Shown here: in pieces, positions 61,550 through 64,000 of the stretch | How positions within the stretch are numbered: position 1 is the stretch's first letter | How the letters are laid out: each line of letters begins with the position of its first letter | DNA from: JACQAP01 sp035275265 | Lineage (GTDB): Bacteria > Pseudomonadota > Gammaproteobacteria > Burkholderiales > JACQAP01 | NCBI GenBank assembly: GCA_035275265.1 | Contig: DATENC010000006.1 | Location: 186,001-250,000 of the forward strand | Length of the DNA stretch: 64,000 nucleotides | Direction of reading: 5' to 3' | Translations under genes and position numbers: made by a program | Notes under the pieces: generated by a model | Told to the model about the DNA's origin: nothing | The model's database searches: none | What the model saw: the letters and a program-made list of their open reading frames with translations, nothing else

Positions 61550-63124
61550 ATGAAGGTCGTTTCCGCGTCGCTTCGCGCGTTCGCGCTGGCGCTCGCGTTT
61601 GCCGCGGGTTCTGCCGCGGCGCAGGAAAAGGTCCTGAAGTTTATCCCGCAGGCCGATCTGCGCATCCTCGATCCGATCACGACCACTGCCTACATCACGC
61701 GCAATCACGGCTATATGGTGTACGACACGCTGTTTGCGGCCGACGCCAAGTTCCAGGTCCAGCCACAGATGGTCGACAAGTGGGAGCTTTCACGCGACAA
61801 ACTCACCTATACGTTCACTCTGCGCGATGGGCTCAAATTCCACGATGGCCAGCCGGTGCGATCGGCGGATTGCATCGCGTCGATCGAGCGTTGGGGCAAG
61901 CGCGATTCGCTAGGCCAGAGGCTCGCGCAGTCGACCGAGTCGTGGACAGCGGTAAACGACAAGACCTTCAAGCTCAAGCTCAAGAAGCCTTTCCCGCTCA
62001 CCCTGGATGCACTAGGCAAGCTGTCGTCGAACGTGCCGTTCATCATGCCGGAGCGCATCGCCAGGACAGACGCGTTCCAGAATGTCACCGAGGCGATCGG
62101 CTCGGGCCCGTTCAAGTTCGTGAAGGAAGAATGGGTGCCGGGCAGCAAGGTGGTCTACGCCAAGAATTCCGACTACGTGCCGCGCAAGGAGGCACCATCC
62201 TGGGCCGCCGGCGGCAAGATAGCAAAGGTCGATCGCGTCGAGTGGATCTACATCCCGGACTCCGCGACCGCCGCCGCGGCACTGAACGCCGGCGAGGCCG
62301 ATTGGTGGGAGCAGCTACCGCCCGACCTGATCCCGCTGCTGCGCAAGAACAAAGACGTGCGCGTCGAGAACATCGACCCGATCGGCTCGCTCGGCCTGAT
62401 GCGCTTCAATTTCCTGCAACCGCCATTCAATAACCAGAAGCTGCGCGAGGCGCTGCTCTATGTAGTGAACCAGAAAGACTACGTGATGGGGATCGCGGGC
62501 AGCGAGGCTAACGGACATCCTTGCTACTCGTTCTACACGTGTGGGACACCGCTCGCGTCCGAGATCGGCGCCGGCCCACTGAAGGGCAAGCGCGACTTCG
62601 ACAAAGCCAAGCAGCTGATACAGGCGTCCGGCTACAAAGGCGAGAAGATCGTGATCATCTCGGCCACCGATCAGCCGATCGTGCACGCGCAGTCGCTGAT
62701 CACCGCAGAACTATTGCGCAAGCTCGGGCTCAACGTCGAACTGCAGGCCGGCGACTGGGGGACCCTGATCACGCGCCGCACGTCGAAGGAGCCGGTCGAT
62801 AAGGGCGGCTGGTCGATCTTCCATACCTGGTTCGTCGGGCCGGACATGCTGTCGCCGGCCAACATGCCGATGGTCAATCTGGGCGAGAAGTCCTGGTTCG
62901 GTTGGCCCTCGGATCCGAAGATCGAGGAATTGCGCCAGGCTTGGTTCAACACGACCGACGCCGCGTCGGGCAAGAAGGTTGCTGATGCGGTTCAGCTCGC
63001 TGCCTTCAGGTTTCTACCCTACATCACGACCGCGCAGTTTATTATTCCAACTGCCTATCGTTCGAACCTGTCGGGCGTGATCGTCGCACCGGTGACGTTC
63101 CTCTGGAACGTCGACAAGAAGTGA
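61550..63124 (+). CDS. Dipeptide/oligopeptide-type ABC transporter substrate-binding protein
   Basis: 524 residues with a signal peptide (about 1-24, SAAAQE) and the SBP_bac_5 (DppA/OppA) fold: ADLRILDPITTTAYITRNHGYMVYDTLF at the start, TYTFTLRDGLKFHDGQPV, and a C-terminal lobe with IPTAYRSNLSGV. ATG 61550 has a GGGAG site 9 nt upstream. Some members bind peptides, others glutathione, nickel or small conjugates. It is divergent from the M20-matB operon. Confidence 0.9.
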   Translation: MKVVSASLRAFALALAFAAGSAAAQEKVLKFIPQADLRILDPITTTAYITRNHGYMVYDTLFAADAKFQVQPQMVDKWELSRDKLTYTFTLRDGLKFHDGQPVRSADCIASIERWGKRDSLGQRLAQSTESWTAVNDKTFKLKLKKPFPLTLDALGKLSSNVPFIMPERIARTDAFQNVTEAIGSGPFKFVKEEWVPGSKVVYAKNSDYVPRKEAPSWAAGGKIAKVDRVEWIYIPDSATAAAALNAGEADWWEQLPPDLIPLLRKNKDVRVENIDPIGSLGLMRFNFLQPPFNNQKLREALLYVVNQKDYVMGIAGSEANGHPCYSFYTCGTPLASEIGAGPLKGKRDFDKAKQLIQASGYKGEKIVIISATDQPIVHAQSLITAELLRKLGLNVELQAGDWGTLITRRTSKEPVDKGGWSIFHTWFVGPDMLSPANMPMVNLGEKSWFGWPSDPKIEELRQAWFNTTDAASGKKVADAVQLAAFRFLPYITTAQFIIPTAYRSNLSGVIVAPVTFLWNVDKK

Positions 63125-63133
63125 CCGCCCCGC

Positions 63134-64000
63134 ATGATCGTCTACATTCTGCGCCGGCTCGGCGCGACGCTGATCGTCATGGCGGTGGTCGCGCTGTTCG
63201 TGTTCTCGCTGCTGTTCCTGACGCCGGGCGATCCGGCTGCGGTCATTGCCGGTGACGTTGCGACCACCGACGACATCCAGAGAATTCGAGAGAAACTCGG
63301 CCTGAACGAGCCGTTTCTGGTTCAGTTCGGCAACTGGGTTGGCCGGCTGCTGCACGGCGACCTCGGCACGTCGATCTTCACTAATCTGCCGGTCACCAAG
63401 CTGATCGGGCAGCGTGTCCAGCCGACCGTGTCGCTGACGCTGTTGACGCTGGTCTTTGCGGTGCTGATCGCGGTGCCTGTCGGCGTGTTAGCCGCCGCAA
63501 AGGCGGGCACCTGGACCGACCGCCTCGTGATGGGTTTCTCCGTGCTCGCGTTCTCGGTGCCGGTGTTTGTGCTGGCCTATCTGCTAATCGGCCTTTTCTC
63601 GATCCGCCTCGAATGGCTGCCGGTGCAGGGCTACCGACCGCTGAGTGATGGCGTCTGGCCCTGGCTTTCCCATCTCATCCTGCCGAGCATCGCGTTGGGC
63701 ACGGTCTACATGGCGTTCATCGCGCGCATTACACGCGCGGCCATGCTCGACGTATTGGCGCAGGACTACATCCGCACTGCGAACGCGAAGGGACTCTCAC
63801 CGCGTGCGGTGCTCACGGGCCATGCGCTCAAGAACGCCGGTGTACCCATCATCACGGTGATCGGCATAGGCATTGCATTACTGATCAGCGGCGCAATCGT
63901 GACCGAAACGGTGTTCGCGATTCCCGGCATCGGCAGGCTTACGGTCGATGCGATCTTGCGCCGCGACTACCCGATTATTCAGGGCGTGATTCTGCTGTTT
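63134..64000 (+). CDS. DppB-type ABC permease, 3' end cut by window
   Basis: About 289 visible residues beginning MIVYILRRLGATLIVMA. It shows the DppB/OppB pattern: TPGDPAAVIAG, REKLGLNEPFLVQFGNW, then membrane segments, and the coupling region ARITRAAMLDVLAQDYIRTANAKGLS. First permease of the importer, 9 bp after the binding-protein stop. The C-terminal part is outside the window. Confidence 0.92.
   Translation, partial: MIVYILRRLGATLIVMAVVALFVFSLLFLTPGDPAAVIAGDVATTDDIQRIREKLGLNEPFLVQFGNWVGRLLHGDLGTSIFTNLPVTKLIGQRVQPTVSLTLLTLVFAVLIAVPVGVLAAAKAGTWTDRLVMGFSVLAFSVPVFVLAYLLIGLFSIRLEWLPVQGYRPLSDGVWPWLSHLILPSIALGTVYMAFIARITRAAMLDVLAQDYIRTANAKGLSPRAVLTGHALKNAGVPIITVIGIGIALLISGAIVTETVFAIPGIGRLTVDAILRRDYPIIQGVILLF

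Noticed and set aside
60992..63124. 710-codon form of the binding protein
   Set aside because: The first 186 codons are antisense to the M20 gene; a signal peptide begins at ATG 61550.
1..64000. CRISPR array, tRNA, rRNA, transposase, integrase
   Set aside because: I looked for regularly spaced repeats of 25-40 bp, tRNA T-loop signatures and recombinase motifs and saw none; the only repeats are 7-nt tracts and hairpins.

Overview
This is a high-GC (about 60% by eye), densely packed bacterial chromosome segment with no phage, transposase, tRNA or rRNA genes. The core genes and their order point to a betaproteobacterium: mreB-mreC-mreD-mrdA-rodA divergent from gatCAB, metX-metW, leuS-lptE, thrB next to a BPSS1780-type membrane protein, and zapB-zapA followed by 6S RNA and an EVE gene. 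A phosphoribulokinase suggests a Calvin cycle elsewhere in the genome, but no RuBisCO is in the window.

Layout. 1-5.1 kb: elongasome operon (minus). 5.3-8.6 kb: gatCAB. 8.6-14.4 kb: pyrE, xth, an AmpG-like permease, metXW, lptE. 14.5-27 kb: leuS, a FecR/SPOR envelope protein, phosphoribulokinase, uvrD, thrB, a LOG-family protein and polA. 27-32.2 kb: a drug/metabolite transporter, then a translationally coupled operon of truncated KdpD-like kinase, KdpE-like regulator and Kup potassium transporter. 32.3-42.8 kb: a looser accessory stretch of small enzymes (NTF2-like, GNAT, serine hydrolase, GFA, DUF924, VOC, Tat-exported metallo-beta-lactamase fold) including a lower-GC orphan. 42.9-50.3 kb: msbA and a complete ydcSTUV-patD putrescine/gamma-aminobutyraldehyde operon. 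50.4-52.8 kb: a BtuB-like TonB receptor under a cobalamin riboswitch. 53-57.3 kb: zapB, zapA, 6S RNA, EVE, TauE, and an operon of two YbjQ proteins, an M48 protease and a 2OG-Fe(II) oxygenase. 57.4-64 kb: malonyl-CoA synthetase (MatB), a fused MdcD-MdcE-like carboxyltransferase and an M20 amidohydrolase in one operon, divergent from a dipeptide-type ABC importer.

Most notable. (1) The matB / fused beta-gamma decarboxylase / M20 operon lacks the acyl-carrier and transferase subunits of classical malonate decarboxylase and may run malonate decarboxylation on free CoA thioesters. (2) A family of degenerate 7-nt repeats (TC-rich on one strand) sits in gene junctions around mreB/mreC, gatA/gatB and leuS/lptE, and has entered the coding sequence of polA. 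(3) A KdpD lacking its N-terminal sensor is wired to Kup. (4) A probable leaderless zapB promoter and tandem terminators flank the zapA/6S locus. (5) gatB carries a low-GC internal patch.
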